NCBI GenBank assembly: GCA_028717165.1
Contig: JAQUOK010000203.1
Span: 1 to 6,260, forward strand
Reading direction: 5' to 3'
DNA: 6,260 bases
Source of the DNA: Victivallaceae bacterium
Lineage (GTDB): Bacteria; Verrucomicrobiota; Lentisphaeria; Victivallales; Victivallaceae
Below the pieces are notes generated by a model. It did no database searches. It saw only the letters and a program-made list of their open reading frames with translations, and was not told the origin of the DNA. The translations under genes and the position numbers were made by a program. This document shows, piece by piece, positions 6,006-6,260 of this stretch (position 1 is its first letter; each line of letters starts with the position of its first letter).

Positions 6006-6260
6006 AATTTTCTAAAATGATGTTGGGCACGGTACAATTCGGCCTTAATTACGGGATTGCCAATTCCGCAGGGAAACCGACTTATGAGACGGTAAGAGAA
6101 ATTATTAAAGCCGCATACGAAGGTGGAATTAATTGCCTTGATACCGCGGCCGGCTACGGTGACAGCGATGAACTAATCGGTCGCGCCTTGACGGAATTGA
6201 AGCTAAACGACAAGATACTGATAATCAGTAAGGTGGCAAAAGTATCTCAGCAAAATTTAG
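6002..6260 (+). CDS. aldo/keto reductase, N-terminal part (truncated by window edge)
   Basis: ATG 6002 overlaps the SDR stop (ATGA), and the frame stays open to the window end, giving 86 residues. The protein begins MKFSKMMLGTVQFGLNYGIAN, the characteristic opening of an aldo/keto reductase subgroup with a (beta/alpha)8 barrel that reduces sugar or other carbonyls with NAD(P)H. Three of the four catalytic residues of the family are visible: D47 (CLDTAAGYG), Y52 and K77 (IISKVA); the histidine would lie beyond the window. The GTVQFGLNYGI...GKP type is, from memory, frequent in polysaccharide and nonulosonate clusters, next to cytidylyltransferases and SDRs. The overlap places it in one transcript with the SDR. 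Confidence 0.9.
   Translation, partial: MKFSKMMLGTVQFGLNYGIANSAGKPTYETVREIIKAAYEGGINCLDTAAGYGDSDELIGRALTELKLNDKILIISKVAKVSQQNL

Overview
The window carries five protein-coding genes, all on the + strand. The first is cut by the left edge and the last by the right edge. The content suggests a member of the Planctomycetes-Verrucomicrobia-Lentisphaerae group, possibly a Lentisphaerota or Kiritimatiellota bacterium. That placement is inferred from family types (a DUF4838 protein beside a 'RELFVDNFLIE' beta-propeller-like protein) and not from a marker gene. Base composition is moderate in genes and visibly A+T-rich between them. No rRNA, tRNA, CRISPR array, insertion sequence or integrase was seen.

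Left block (1-3502): the 3' part of a large DUF4838-type glycoside-hydrolase-like protein with a C-terminal beta-rich, probably carbohydrate-binding, extension. It is followed after 40 bases by a cytoplasmic-looking protein related in style to the GH32/GH43 five-bladed propeller clan. The two are probably co-transcribed.

Middle (3503-4093): a 591-base A+T-rich spacer with no convincing intact gene. It holds two dyad-symmetric elements, a consensus-like -35 box, a 10-base direct repeat near the next gene, and scattered frames that could be remnants of a decayed reading frame.

Right block (4094-6260): a pyruvate-dependent aldolase of the DapA/NanA superfamily whose residues argue against true dihydrodipicolinate synthase. 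After a 142-base gap holding a possible 33-codon His-rich ORF comes a short-chain dehydrogenase resembling the PtmA-type sugar/flagellin-modification SDRs. An aldo/keto reductase then overlaps the SDR stop codon (ATGA).

Working model (inference): the left block handles glycan or glycoside material. The right block encodes chemistry on a 2-keto-3-deoxy or nonulosonic-type sugar acid: aldol cleavage or synthesis with pyruvate, plus two NAD(P)H redox steps. Whether the right block is catabolic (extending the left block) or the start of a surface-sugar biosynthesis cluster cannot be decided from this window.
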